Assembly: GCA_020632995.1 (NCBI GenBank)
Contig: JACKEN010000006.1
Span: 124,001 to 188,000 of the forward strand
Reading direction: 5' to 3'
Length of the DNA: 64,000 bases
Source of the DNA: Deltaproteobacteria bacterium
Lineage (GTDB): Bacteria > Myxococcota > Kuafuiibacteriia > Kuafuiibacteriales > Kuafuiibacteriaceae
Shown here: positions 28,615 to 38,666 of the stretch, in pieces
Layout of the letters: every line of letters starts with the position of its first letter
Numbering within the stretch: position 1 is the stretch's first letter
Notes under the pieces: model-generated
Databases searched by the model: none
Told to the model about the DNA's origin: nothing
The model's input: the letters and a program-made list of their open reading frames with translations, nothing else
Program-made: the position numbers and the translations under genes

Positions 28615-30170
28615 GGGCCCCGCTGCCGTTGGTCGCGGCCCTCGCGGGGTGCGCCGCGCCGCTCCCCGCGCCCGACCTCGTGCAGGCGAGGGCGGCCCCG
28701 GTGCCCCTCGTCGAGGTCACGCCCACCCCCGCGCCCACCGCCACCGTCGCGGTGTCGCTCGCCGCCCTCACGGTGGAGCAGGCGGTCTTGCTCTCGCTCT
28801 CGAACAACCGGGACCTCCAGGTGCGCAGCCTGACCCCGGTGGTGGCGGGCACCTTCCAGCGCATCGAGCGGGGCGCCTTCGACCCCGAGGTGTTCGCGGA
28901 CGCGGTGTACGACCGGGAGCGCGCCTCGCAGGTGGCCCGGGCCACCGGCCAGCGCTTCGACGTGTCGGGCGAGAGCTCCTCCATCCGGCTCGGGGTGCGC
29001 GAGCGCCTCCCCACCGGGACCGAGGTGGAGGCGGCGCTCGCCCACACCCTCGACGTCTCGAACCGGACCCCGCGCCAGCAGCAGGCGCGGCTGGAGCTGA
29101 CGGTGACGCAGGCCCTCCTGCGCGGGCTGGGGCCGGCGGTGAACCTGGCCGCGGTGCGCCAGGCCGCCCTCGAGGAGGAGGCGAGCCTCTACGAGCTGCG
29201 GGCCTTCGTGGAGGCGCTCATCGCCAACACCGAGCTGGCCTACTGGGCCTACGTACTGGCGACGGAGGAGATCTCGGTCTACGTGGGCTCGGTAGAGCTC
29301 GCCCGGCAGGAAGAGCAGGACATCCTGCAGCGGGTAGACGTCGGGCTCCTCCCGGAGCTGGAGCTGGCCGCGGCCAGGGCCGAGGTGGCGCTCAGGGCCC
29401 AGGCCCTCATCGACGCCCGGAGCCGGCGGGAGGCGGCCCGGCTGTCGCTTGTGCGGCTGGTGCGCCCCGATCCGGGGGGCGCGCTCTCGAACCCGGTGAC
29501 CGCGGTCAGCGCGCTCGAGGCGTCCACCGAGCCCCTCGATGACGTCGACGAGCGCTGTCAGCTCGGCGTCCTGTATCGGCCCGATCTCGCGGAGGCCCGG
29601 ATCCGGCTCAGGCAGGGCAGCCTGCAGACGGTGGTGACGAGGAACGGCCTCCTCCCCCGGCTCGACGTGTTCGTGGCCCTCGGCAAGACCGGCTTCGACA
29701 GCCGCTTCGGCGACGCGGTGGGCGCGCTCGGCGGGCCCACCTACGACGTGCGGGCCGGCCTCAGCCTGGGCTACTTCCTCGGCCACCGGGCCGCCGCGGC
29801 GGCCGATGTGGCGGCGCGGGCCTCTGCGCAGCAGGCGGCCCGCGCGGTCGAGAACATGGCCGAGCTGGTCGAGCTCGAGGTCCGGCTCGCGGCCAACGAG
29901 GTGGAGCGGGCCCGGGCCCAGGTGAAGGCCTCCGCCACCACCCGCGACCTCCAGGCCGAGGCGGTGGTGGCCGAGAAGGAGCGCTTCGAGGTCGGGGCGG
30001 GCACCGCCCTGCAGGTGGCGAGGGCCCAGCGGGACCTTTTGGCAAGCCAGATTGCCGCGCTCAGGGCGGTGGCTGACCATCGGTCGGCCCTGGTGCGCCT
30101 CTACCAGGCCGAGGGGACGCTCCTCGCCCGCCGCGGGATCACCGTGGCGGGCACCGAGCTCGCGCGGTGA
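28611..30170 (+). CDS. TolC-like outer-membrane efflux lipoprotein
   Basis: A 519-residue outer-membrane factor starting at GTG 28611, which overlaps the pump stop as GTGA. The signal MRAPLPLVAALAGCAAP has lipobox LAGC. Two OEP repeats are present: the first begins TVEQAVLLSLSNNRDLQVRS and the second lies around residues 320-515, with long helical stretches (AVENMAELVELEVRLAANEVERARAQVKA). It should form the trimeric channel for the adaptor and RND pump upstream. No downstream gene on this strand follows before the convergent RTX gene. Confidence 0.92.
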
Positions 30171-30218
30171 GCGTGGAGCGCCGTTTGTCCCGGCCATGGC
30201 TGCCAGGTCGACCCAAGC

Positions 30219-31865
30219 TCAGAACGGCCAGAGGCTCTTCAGCCAACCCTCGTCCACGGTGCGCGTGAGGTCGATGTTCCCGTTGCTCCCGCTGTAGCCG
30301 ACGCGCTCCGTGAGCCCAAGCTCCCGGCGGAACTTGTTGTCGGTGAACTGGTAGGCATCGCCGCTCTCCACCGTGCCGCCGTTGTTCCAGTCCACGCCGG
30401 TGGTCTGCAGCTCGTCGTTCTCGACTGGGTCGTCCATGCCCTGGAAGTACGTGCCGCCCTTCGCGCCGGTGCCGAAGAGATCCTGGTGGGCGTGCACCAG
30501 CTCGTGGAAGAGCACCGGCAGCGGGTGCCGCACCGCGCCGTCGCCGTACGTCGCGGCCCACGCGCCGACCGTCGCGCGGTTGTCCTTGCCGCTGTAGGTG
30601 CCGCCCGCCGCGCCCTCCTTCTCGGCGATCGTCAGCGACTCCCCGCGGCCCGACAACTCGGTGGTCAGCGTGTCGAGCAGATCCTTGCCTTGCTGGGTCG
30701 CCAGCATCGCGCCGATGTCTGCTTCGGTCCGCTGGACGAAGTCGGTGCGGCCCTCGATCACGACCTCGGGGTGCGCGTCGAGCCACGTACGCGTGGCCGC
30801 CGGGTCGTACTCGACGACCACGTCCTCCGTCCCGAGCTGGCCCGCCGCGACCGTCCCGTTCTCGGCGACGATCAGATCCTCGTCGCCGTCGCTCCCCTGG
30901 CTCCCGCCGCCGGCGTGGACCCCCTGATCCGCGGCGTCGGCGTAGATCGCGTCGGCGCCGTCGCCGCCGTAGACGGTGTCGGCGCCCTGGCCGCCGCTGA
31001 CCACGTCGTCGCCGTCGTTGCCCGACACGATGTCGTCGCCGCTCCCGCCCAGCACCTGGTCCCTGCCCGCGCCACCGAGCAGCTCGTCTGCGTCGGCGCC
31101 GCCTTCGAGCGAGTCCATGCCGTCTCCGCCCTCGAGCCGATCCTCGCCGATGTCGCCGACGAGGCGGTCGTCGCCGCTGCCGCCGGTGAGTCGATCGTTG
31201 CCGGAGCCGCCCTGGAGCGTGAGCGCTCCGTCCGCGTTGCCGCCGTCGAGTATGTCGTCGTCCGCGCCGCCGTCGATCGTCAGCTCGGCGCCAACACCGG
31301 CGGCGACGGTGACGACGTCGTCACCGCCCGCGGTGTACATCCCGACCCCATGCGACGCCTCCTCGGCTGAGAGCGAGTAGGCCGCCCCCGTGTCGTCGTT
31401 GGTGATCGTGACGCCGCCGCTGTTGTCGGAGACGGTGTAGTGATCCGCCCCGTTCGTGCCCACGAAGAGACGCGAGCCGTCGTCGAGCGTGTGCATCCCC
31501 TCGTTCAGCTCGGGTCCGCCGGTGCCCGGCGCGGACGTCGCCCCGGCGGCGGGGGTCGTCTGCGTGCGCTTCTGCGCGACGATCGACGGATCGTCGCCCG
31601 CGTCGGCACCGCGCAAGAGGTGCTGCCGAAGCAAGTCCTCGCCAGCTCGCGCGCGGTGCCGCGCGGTGGTGCTGGCGTTCGGATCGGTCCTCGCGCGCTT
31701 CACCGGCGCCGCGGCGCCGGATGTCTCCGTGGTGGCCGCGGGCGAAGCGCCCGAGCCCGAGATGGGCGAGGCGGCGCCTGACGCGCGCCCCGTCGCGGTG
31801 GTGTCCTGTCGAAAGAGCGTCGTGCGCCCAAGCCCGGTGTGACTCCTGGTTCGATCGATTCCCAT
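30219..31865 (-). CDS. RTX-repeat protein with M91/NleD-like zinc protease domain
   Basis: A 548-residue protein starting at ATG 31865 with a strong AGGAGG site at 31880-31875. Residues about 1-110 are low-complexity (GRTTLFRQDTTATG, Ala/Thr-rich) without a Sec signal. Residues about 175-320 hold roughly ten RTX calcium-binding nonapeptides (GGSGNDRLTGGSGDDRLVG, GGDGADAIYAD). The C-terminal 200 residues contain a metalloprotease helix LFHELVHAHQDLFG within a region resembling M91 proteases such as NleD (RTDFVQRTEADIGAML). By family knowledge M91 members are effectors that cut host signalling proteins, and RTX proteins leave by type I secretion. No ABC/MFP secretion genes are adjacent. It is monocistronic, with about 170 bp of upstream sequence. 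Confidence 0.85.
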   Translation of the reverse strand: MGIDRTRSHTGLGRTTLFRQDTTATGRASGAASPISGSGASPAATTETSGAAAPVKRARTDPNASTTARHRARAGEDLLRQHLLRGADAGDDPSIVAQKRTQTTPAAGATSAPGTGGPELNEGMHTLDDGSRLFVGTNGADHYTVSDNSGGVTITNDDTGAAYSLSAEEASHGVGMYTAGGDDVVTVAAGVGAELTIDGGADDDILDGGNADGALTLQGGSGNDRLTGGSGDDRLVGDIGEDRLEGGDGMDSLEGGADADELLGGAGRDQVLGGSGDDIVSGNDGDDVVSGGQGADTVYGGDGADAIYADAADQGVHAGGGSQGSDGDEDLIVAENGTVAAGQLGTEDVVVEYDPAATRTWLDAHPEVVIEGRTDFVQRTEADIGAMLATQQGKDLLDTLTTELSGRGESLTIAEKEGAAGGTYSGKDNRATVGAWAATYGDGAVRHPLPVLFHELVHAHQDLFGTGAKGGTYFQGMDDPVENDELQTTGVDWNNGGTVESGDAYQFTDNKFRRELGLTERVGYSGSNGNIDLTRTVDEGWLKSLWPF

Positions 31866-32037
31866 CGATTGGTCCCTCCTGGTGACCTTCGATCTCAATG
31901 CAGGAATCGCGAGCGATCCGCTGTTACCTCGCGCTTACGCCGCGCCCGATGGACGGACCACTTCGACTCGTCGCTCGTGAAGACGTGATCGATGCGCGCG
32001 TCGTGGCGGGCACCAAGGTCGCGCGCCCGAGGCGGTG

Positions 32038-33051
32038 TCAGCGCACCAGGACCCGGGTCAGCTCCCGCTCGTGGGCCGCCTCGGCCACCTGGGCGATCTC
32101 GTCGTCGGTCACCGGGCGGTCGATGCCCGGCCGGTCCTTCGCGGCGTGGAGGGGCTCGTAGCCGGTCATGATGTGGACGGGGAGGGCGGGGTCGAGCTCG
32201 AGGATGAAGTCGAGCACGCGCTCCGCCTCCTCGACCCCGTTCGGCATCAGGAGGTGGCGCACCATGAGGCCGCCGCCCTGCAGGAGGCTGCTCTTCTTCT
32301 GGCGCTTGAGGGGGCCCACCTGGCGGTACATCTCTCGGATGCAGGCCTTCATGCGCTCGGGATACTCGGGGGACAGGCCGATGCGCTCCGCCGCCTCGGG
32401 GCGGATGAACTTGATGTCGGGCAGGTACATGTCCACCAGGCCGTCCAGGCGCCGCAGGTCCTCGAGGCTGTCCTCGCCCTCGCTCTTGTGCACGACCGGG
32501 AGGGTGAGGCCGTCGGCGGCGGCGAGCGCGAGCGCCTTCACCAACACCCCGGTGTAGGCAGAGGGCGAGACCCACTGGATGTTGTCCGCCCCCGCCTGCT
32601 GCAGGGCCAGCATCCGCTCCGCGATCCCCTCGGGGGTGAGCTGGCCCTCGTCGAAGTGCCGGTACTGGCAGAAGTGGCAACCCTTCCTGCACACGAAGTA
32701 GATGGCCCCCGTCTTCCCGAGCACCGCCTCGTCCGACAGGTTGATCGCGGCCATGAAGTACGGGACGGTGGCGTGGGCCAGGCCCTCGGCCTCGATCTGC
32801 GCGACCCGGGTGGCGAGGTCGGGCCGGGCCGACAGGTACCGGGCCGGGCGCACCCCCCCGAGCTCCAGGGTGTTGATCATCTCCAGCTCACCCGGGCTGG
32901 CCCCGATCGCGTTGGCGACCGCCTGCTTGCCGTAGGTGTCGACCAGGGCGGGGAGGATCCGCTGTGGCACGTCCGAGAACGACACGCGGCCGGTCGCCTC
33001 GTCGGTGACGACGGAGATCGAGATCAGCTCCGCCTCGAGGTCCACCGCCAC
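32038..33051 (-). CDS. Radical SAM protein, PflX-like (COG1313-type)
   Basis: A 337-residue radical SAM enzyme with the iron-sulphur motif CRKGCHFC (C-x3-C-x2-C). Downstream are NIQWVSPSAYTG, HKSEGEDSLEDL, MYLPDIKFI, HLLMPNGVEEAERVLDF and HIMTGYEPLHAAK, the hallmarks of the uncharacterised family annotated as putative pyruvate-formate-lyase-activating enzyme-like. The reaction is unknown. It is the last gene of the large minus-strand operon; its GTG start at 33051 lies 3 bp after the stop of the upstream gene, so it is cotranscribed with the AAA+/VWA system and may modify one of its proteins or substrates. Confidence 0.85.
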   Translation of the reverse strand: MAVDLEAELISISVVTDEATGRVSFSDVPQRILPALVDTYGKQAVANAIGASPGELEMINTLELGGVRPARYLSARPDLATRVAQIEAEGLAHATVPYFMAAINLSDEAVLGKTGAIYFVCRKGCHFCQYRHFDEGQLTPEGIAERMLALQQAGADNIQWVSPSAYTGVLVKALALAAADGLTLPVVHKSEGEDSLEDLRRLDGLVDMYLPDIKFIRPEAAERIGLSPEYPERMKACIREMYRQVGPLKRQKKSSLLQGGGLMVRHLLMPNGVEEAERVLDFILELDPALPVHIMTGYEPLHAAKDRPGIDRPVTDDEIAQVAEAAHERELTRVLVR

Positions 33052-33054
33052 CGC

Positions 33055-34962
33055 CTAGCCCCCGTCCCGGACCCCGAACCAGCGGGCGGCGCGGGGCGGC
33101 AGGTCGTCTTGCACCAGGTTGGCCACGTCCTTCTTGGTGAGCATGCGGCTGAAGGAGAGCTCGATCTCCACCAGCGGCTGATCTCGGAGGGCGTCGAGGA
33201 GCTCCCGGAGCATCGGCTCCCGGAAGCGCTCGTGCATCGCGGCGGCGCCGCGGGCCTCGGCCGCGCTCATCAGGCCCTGGGCCAGCTCGGGCGAGAAGCG
33301 CACCTTGGCGCCCTTGGGGCCCAGGTGCCGCTCCAGGTCGAACGTCAACCGGTCTTGCAGATACCGCACCGCCGCGGGGGGCGACATCGGCTCGGCCCCC
33401 ACCACCTTGCCGGCCAGCCGGGCCAGCTCGGGCCGAGCGAGCAGGGCCTCGAGCTCCTTGCGGTCGCCCTCCCAGCGGGCCACGATCAGGGTGTTGGCGA
33501 GGGATGTCTTCCCTTCCTGCATCCGCCCGCCCTCGCGGGCGTAGGCCGAGACCTCGCCCGACTCCGCCATCAGGGCCAGGCGCTCCAGGAGGTCGGCCTG
33601 CGCGGTGGCCTGACCCTCCGGATCCGCGCTCCCCGCCGCAGCCACGTTCTCGAGGTAGATGGGGGCGTGGGCGGCCGGGGTGTCGCGAGCGGCGTCAACC
33701 TGACTTGCAGAGAGCAGGCCGTCGGCGCCGGTGGGGACGCCCCGGAACTGGCCGAACAGCGCGGGGAAGCCGGGCTCCGCCACGTCGTCTCGGGACAGCA
33801 CGAGGGGCTCCTTGCCCACCATGCCCACCGCGAGCTCGGCCATGCGGTCGGCGGCGGAGTGCCGCGGGCCGGCGATGACCACCACCTCGGGGCGCTGCCG
33901 GGTCTGCAGGCCCCCCGCCATGAGATCGGCGAGCCGGCGGAGCTCCTTGTCGGGCACCTCGAGGCCGTCGAGGCCCTTGCCCAGCACGTCGAGCTTGAGC
34001 TTGCGGCTGGCGGCGAGGCTCTTGTCGCCCCGGTGTACCACCTCGGGCGCGCCCTTCGGCTCGTCCAACCCGAACAGGGCGCCGGCCTCGGCGTCCGCCG
34101 CGTCCAACAGGTGCCCGTAGAGCTGGCGCAGCTCCCCCACGAGGTCGTCGGGGGCGTCCTCCGGCAGGTGGTCGAGCGCGCCCTCCGCCCACTCCGCGGT
34201 GGGGGCGCCGGCGGGGGCCATGCCCCGCGCGTCGAGGAAGGCGGCCAGATCGGCGGAGAGCTCACCCGGGCCCCGGGCCGGCGCGTCCTTGGGCATGTCC
34301 GGCAGCGGCACCCGCGGCACCTTGGGCATGAGCCCGAGGGTCATCGCGCCCACCAGTCCGGCCTCGTACACCTCGTTCTGGAGGCCCCGCCACGCATCGG
34401 CCGCCTTCATCACCGAGTCCACCGGCACGGTGTGATCCACGAAGCGGCCCATGAGCTTGTGCATGACCTTCCTGAGCTCGGGGCCCACGGCCACGAAGCG
34501 CTGCCCGTCGCGCTCACCCTCCGGTAGGGGCCGCACCCTGAGCTGTCGCCCCGAGATGACCTCGTGGATCGCGAAGCCGAGATCCATCGAGGTGTGGAAG
34601 GCCTCGCCCGGGTCCACCGCCTTGCCGGCGGCGGAGTAGACGTGGAGCTCGAGGAAGCCCCGCGCCTCGTCCACCAGGCGCTCGTCGGTGAGCCCATCCA
34701 CGAGGAAGTCGCGCCACTGACCGAGCTCGCCGAGGTCGAGGTCCTCGCCCTCCGACACCTGCAGCTTCACTCCCTTCGCGCCCCGCACCTCGGCCGCCAG
34801 CGCCTCGATCGCGTCGTGGGCCTCGGTCCGCTTCACCAGGACGTGCAGCCCGCCGTCGTCATCCGGAACCAAAAGGTGGGCGCCCGGCTGCTCCAGGGCG
34901 TCGGCCCCGAGCTTCGCCTGCTGCAGGCTGCGTTGCACGTGGTTCTTGATCTCGTTCGCCAC
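33055..34962 (-). CDS. Clp-like protein with degenerate AAA+ domain
   Basis: A 635-residue protein starting at GTG 34962. The N-terminal half is unfamiliar (MANEIKNHVQRSLQQAKLGA; helical and acidic). From about residue 355 the sequence follows the C-terminal ATPase of ClpA/B: VVVIAGPRHSAADRMAELA stands where GPTGVGKT Walker A should be, IYLENVAAAG where Walker B should be, NTLIVARW at sensor 1, and VEIELSFSR at the end of the C-terminal small domain. The Gly-Lys-Thr is missing, so it cannot bind ATP in the usual way. I infer a structural paralogue of the intact Clp ATPase encoded upstream in the same operon. Confidence 0.7.
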   Translation of the reverse strand: MANEIKNHVQRSLQQAKLGADALEQPGAHLLVPDDDGGLHVLVKRTEAHDAIEALAAEVRGAKGVKLQVSEGEDLDLGELGQWRDFLVDGLTDERLVDEARGFLELHVYSAAGKAVDPGEAFHTSMDLGFAIHEVISGRQLRVRPLPEGERDGQRFVAVGPELRKVMHKLMGRFVDHTVPVDSVMKAADAWRGLQNEVYEAGLVGAMTLGLMPKVPRVPLPDMPKDAPARGPGELSADLAAFLDARGMAPAGAPTAEWAEGALDHLPEDAPDDLVGELRQLYGHLLDAADAEAGALFGLDEPKGAPEVVHRGDKSLAASRKLKLDVLGKGLDGLEVPDKELRRLADLMAGGLQTRQRPEVVVIAGPRHSAADRMAELAVGMVGKEPLVLSRDDVAEPGFPALFGQFRGVPTGADGLLSASQVDAARDTPAAHAPIYLENVAAAGSADPEGQATAQADLLERLALMAESGEVSAYAREGGRMQEGKTSLANTLIVARWEGDRKELEALLARPELARLAGKVVGAEPMSPPAAVRYLQDRLTFDLERHLGPKGAKVRFSPELAQGLMSAAEARGAAAMHERFREPMLRELLDALRDQPLVEIELSFSRMLTKKDVANLVQDDLPPRAARWFGVRDGG

Positions 34963-34963
34963 G

Positions 34964-35686
34964 TCAGCCTCCCGCCGTGAAGGTGCGCTTCTTCTTCGCG
35001 CCCTCGGGCTTCGTCTCGGTGTTGCCGCTGTTGGTGAAGATGGTCGCGGTGCGGCCCTTGCCCAGCGGCTGGCGGCGGCGCTCCATCAAGCCGGCGGCCT
35101 TGAGGGCCCTCGCCGCGCCGTCCGCGGGGTCGACCGGCTTGTCCTCGACCTGGGCCGTCTTCACCTTGGCGAGGAAGTCCTCGTAGCGGGTCTTGAGCTT
35201 GTCGTCCTTCCAGTTGCCGTGCTCGTCGAAGAGCGAGGTCTCGAGGCCCACCTGATACGAGGTGTTGCCGAGGTCGTCCTCGACCGCGAACACCATGAGC
35301 CGCGCCCCGTCCAGGGCCGCGCACTCGAGGTCCTCGACCAGGCGCATGTTGTCGTGGCCCTCGGCCTCGCCGTTGTCGACGTGGATGGACGGCTGATCCA
35401 CCGCCGGCCGCCACTCGCCGAGGAGCTGGGCGTCGTAGTCGGGCCGGGCCGCGGACAGGCGGGCCTCCAGCTCGTTGGTGGGCCGGTCGTCCATCTTGTC
35501 CTGGTAGCGCGCGGCCTCGAAGGCCTTCACCGCGTCGGAGACGTCCAGGTTCGAGGTGTGGACCTCGGCCTGGCCGCACGAGGCGGAGGCGCGGGCGGCG
35601 CCCAGGCCCCGGGCGGCCTCGCGGATGATGGCGTCGCAGTTCATCAGCTGGATGGTGCGACCGTCGACGTAGACTCTCGAAGACAT
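34964..35686 (-). CDS. Unknown protein of the AAA+/VWA operon
   Basis: A 240-residue soluble protein starting at ATG 35686. No family is recognised. It opens MSSRVYVDGRTIQLMNCDAI and has an acidic central part (LVEDLECAALDGARLMVFAVEDDLGNTSYQVGLE) that looks like mixed alpha/beta. The last 45 residues are basic (GLMERRRQPLGKGRTATIF, then KPEGAKKKRTFTAGG). No signal peptide or membrane helix. It is separated by 1 bp from the next gene and 10 bp from the previous one, so it must be read with the others. Confidence 0.65.
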   Translation of the reverse strand: MSSRVYVDGRTIQLMNCDAIIREAARGLGAARASASCGQAEVHTSNLDVSDAVKAFEAARYQDKMDDRPTNELEARLSAARPDYDAQLLGEWRPAVDQPSIHVDNGEAEGHDNMRLVEDLECAALDGARLMVFAVEDDLGNTSYQVGLETSLFDEHGNWKDDKLKTRYEDFLAKVKTAQVEDKPVDPADGAARALKAAGLMERRRQPLGKGRTATIFTNSGNTETKPEGAKKKRTFTAGG

Positions 35687-35696
35687 CCCGTACTCC

Positions 35697-38666
35697 TCAG
35701 ACTCGGATTCCGAATTGGCGTAGCAGGTTCCTGGCGATCGACCCGAGCACGTCGGGATCCTCGCCGTGGTGCCGGCTCTCGGCCCCCACCAGCGCCTCCC
35801 AGTCGCGGGCCATGTTCGGCGACCACCCGTTCCCGGACAGGCGCGCCGCCTCCTCGAAGCCGCGCATCACCCGGTGGTCCACCGGCTGCCCGAGGGCGCG
35901 CGCGGACCGGACGTAGCCGTCGGCCATGCGCGCGATGTCGCGGAACTTGTCGAAGCGGCGGGCGTGCTGGGCCGCGAGCTGCAGCGCTCGGCCCGCCGCC
36001 ACCATGTGCATCTGGCTCAGCAAGCCCTTCACGAAGCGGTTCTGCTGCCCGCGCGCCGAGGCGGCCACCAGCTCGAAGGTGGCGGTGGGGTCGCCGCCCT
36101 GGTTCTCGGCCAGGCTGCGCACCGCCTGATCGATCTCCTGCTCGGTGCGCCGCAGGGTGCGCGTGATCTCGTCGCGCTCCGCCACCGCGGTGTCGAGCGC
36201 CGCCTTGAGCTCCACCGCCGCGCCCTTGGCCTTGGCGAGGTCGGCGTTGAGCGCCTCGATGCGGCGGTTGGCCTCCGCGAGGTCACCCTTGAGGCCCTTG
36301 ATCGTGGCCTTGGCCTCGTCGTTGAGCACCCGCAGGTCCTGGATCTCGGCCACCGCCTGCGCGTTGAGGAACGAGAGGTCGTCGATGCGCACCTCGGCCG
36401 CAGCGGCGCGCCGGGCGAGGCCGTCGTTGGCCGTCACCAGCTTGGTGAGGTCCTGGTCCTTGAGGCCCGCGCTCCGCTGGTACTCGGCCACGAGCTTCCG
36501 CAGCTTCGACACCTCGTCCCCCTGGGCGAGGGCCTTCGCCAGCCGCGCGCTGAGCGCCTTCGGCGCCTGGGCGGCCTCCGCCCCCGCGTCGTAGATCGCG
36601 AACGGCGAGGCGCCGACGCCGGCCAGGCTCACGAAGCGGCCCTCGAGCCAGGCCTGCCGCAGCCGCGTCAGCTCACCCCGGGTGATGCCCCGGGCGAGGT
36701 CCACCCGCACCTTCGGGGCCAGGCCCTGGTCCACCGCGGCGAAGGCGAGCCGGGCCGCGACCTGCTGGTGCAAGACCTCTTGCGCGGTCTCGGGCGCCAT
36801 CCCGCCGTTGATCAGCTCCTCGATGAAGCCGCGCGCGGTGTCGCCGAGCTCGACCCTGACGTCGGGCAGGCCGGACGCCTCGCGGGCGTGCTCGCTGAGG
36901 AGGGTCTCGACCGCCTTCACCACGTCGACGCGCGGCGAGGCGCCCATCGGCACCACGCTGGGCGCGAGCTGGGCCCACACCGCCTCGGGCAGGCTGTCCC
37001 GCAGCTCCGCCACCGACTGCGAGGTCTGGAGCACCAGCACCCCACCCGCGAGATCGACCCAGGCCCCCCGGGCCCGGTTCGCGTCGTCGGGATCGTAGCC
37101 CCTGAAGCCCGCGTCGCGGCTCGCGTGGGCGATGAAGGACCAGAAGCTCTGCAGGGTGGCCTGCCGCTCGCCCCGGTCCGCGAGCTGGGCGCCCACGCGC
37201 TCGAGGCCGCTGAAGCTGGCCACGAAGCGCTGATCGGCCTGGGCGCCGTGCACGAGGGCGCCCTTCGCGCTCCCCGGCTCGTTGGCGGGGGAGCCCACCA
37301 GGTAGCCCACGGGGTCGTCGAGGCGCAGGTCGGCCGCGCCCTGGATCTTGATCGGCTCCGCCTCGGTGAGGTCGAGTGCGCGCGTGACCAGGCGGTCCAC
37401 CCCGGGGCCCTTCGCTCCCGCGAGCACGAGCACCGCAGGGCGCCTTGCGTCGTGGTTGAGGGCCGCGGTGAGCACCGAGGCCACCTGGAACACCGCGCGC
37501 TCGTCGAGGCCGGTGCCCGCGCCCAGGTGCTCGGCCAGCTCGGCCAGCTTCGCGTCGGCGGTCGCGGTCGAGAGCGGCCGCTGAGCCAGGTCCACCCCGA
37601 AGAGGTCGGCCTCCGCCGCGAGGTCGAGGGCCTCCCGGAAGCGGCGCACCGCGCCGAGGTCGGCGAGGGCCATGTCGTCGCCGTGCCGGTCGATCACCGC
37701 GTCCACCAGGGGCAGGGTGGGGGCACGGCCGGCCGCGAAGCCCACCCCGAACGCCGCGTCCAGCGCCGCGTCGAGCTCCTCGGGGGCCACCGGGCGCCCG
37801 CCGATCGCTCGCTTCAGGCGGACCACGTCGGCCTCGCGGCCCTGGGTCTGCAAGATGTCCTTCGCGACCTCGAGGAGGCCCTTCGGGTGCTCGCCCGCCG
37901 TCAACGCGCCTTGCCCGAGCGCCGCGCACAGGGGCGCGGTGACCTGGGCCGCGTCGGGGCCGGCCGGGGCCTTGGCCGGCGCGGCCGGGCCCTCCACGCA
38001 CAGCCGGAGGCTCCTGAGCGCCCCCGCCACCGCGCCGTCGTCGCGGGCCGCGGCCGCGTCGAGGGCCTCGCGCAGCGTCGAGGTGTGCACGACCTCGGAC
38101 ACCGGGCGGCCGAGGCTGCTCTCGACGAACTCGCGCAGCTCGGGCTCGAGCGCCTTCCAGCTCGGGTCGCGCGGATCCACCTCGACGTCGGGGCGCACCT
38201 CGAGGCCGCCCTCGGTCGCGAGGTGCAGCACGAGGGGGAAGTCCTCCCAGAACCACCCGTCGAAGCCGAGGGGCGACCAGCCGTCGCCGCCCTCGCCGCG
38301 GAACGCGATGCGGGGGCGCCCCTCCTGGGCCGCGAGGCGCTTCTTGAGCTGGAGCGGGCTCATCTCGAAGACGCGGAACCGCCCCACGCCCTCGACCTTC
38401 ACCACCCCGCCGTCGTCGAGCTGGGCGAGGACCCGGGTGGGGTCGCCGTCCGGCGCCACCGCGATCTCGTTCGGGCCGTCGTAGCCGTCGGTGAGGGGGA
38501 CGAGGAGGGCGACCTCTCCGTCGCCGTCCGAGTACAGGACACGGGCGCCGGCCTGGGCGGCCTCCATGAAGGCGTCCACCGCCTTGTGGGGATCGCCGGC
38601 CTCGTTCAGCGCGCGCTGGCGCAGGGCCTCGAAGAGGCGAGGGCCCAGCTTGTCGAAGTCCGTCAT
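35697..38666 (-). CDS. Large protein with degenerate Clp-type AAA+ module and coiled coil
   Basis: A 989-residue protein starting at ATG 38666, overlapping the previous stop as ATGA. The N-terminal 300 residues are acidic and unfamiliar. Around residue 415-560 it tracks a ClpB-type second ATPase: VLVLAGAKGPGVDRLVTRAL in place of Walker A, GALVHGAQADQRFVASFSGLERV, and AWVDLAGGVLVLQTSQSVAE at the sensor-1 strand (compare the ClpB block ending in VIIMTSN). The P-loop Lys is lost. Residues about 715-850 form a long coiled coil (ANRRIEALNADLAKAKGAAVE). The C-terminus is helical. I read it as a non-hydrolysing Clp paralogue with a rod; function unknown. Confidence 0.68.
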   Translation of the reverse strand: MTDFDKLGPRLFEALRQRALNEAGDPHKAVDAFMEAAQAGARVLYSDGDGEVALLVPLTDGYDGPNEIAVAPDGDPTRVLAQLDDGGVVKVEGVGRFRVFEMSPLQLKKRLAAQEGRPRIAFRGEGGDGWSPLGFDGWFWEDFPLVLHLATEGGLEVRPDVEVDPRDPSWKALEPELREFVESSLGRPVSEVVHTSTLREALDAAAARDDGAVAGALRSLRLCVEGPAAPAKAPAGPDAAQVTAPLCAALGQGALTAGEHPKGLLEVAKDILQTQGREADVVRLKRAIGGRPVAPEELDAALDAAFGVGFAAGRAPTLPLVDAVIDRHGDDMALADLGAVRRFREALDLAAEADLFGVDLAQRPLSTATADAKLAELAEHLGAGTGLDERAVFQVASVLTAALNHDARRPAVLVLAGAKGPGVDRLVTRALDLTEAEPIKIQGAADLRLDDPVGYLVGSPANEPGSAKGALVHGAQADQRFVASFSGLERVGAQLADRGERQATLQSFWSFIAHASRDAGFRGYDPDDANRARGAWVDLAGGVLVLQTSQSVAELRDSLPEAVWAQLAPSVVPMGASPRVDVVKAVETLLSEHAREASGLPDVRVELGDTARGFIEELINGGMAPETAQEVLHQQVAARLAFAAVDQGLAPKVRVDLARGITRGELTRLRQAWLEGRFVSLAGVGASPFAIYDAGAEAAQAPKALSARLAKALAQGDEVSKLRKLVAEYQRSAGLKDQDLTKLVTANDGLARRAAAAEVRIDDLSFLNAQAVAEIQDLRVLNDEAKATIKGLKGDLAEANRRIEALNADLAKAKGAAVELKAALDTAVAERDEITRTLRRTEQEIDQAVRSLAENQGGDPTATFELVAASARGQQNRFVKGLLSQMHMVAAGRALQLAAQHARRFDKFRDIARMADGYVRSARALGQPVDHRVMRGFEEAARLSGNGWSPNMARDWEALVGAESRHHGEDPDVLGSIARNLLRQFGIRV

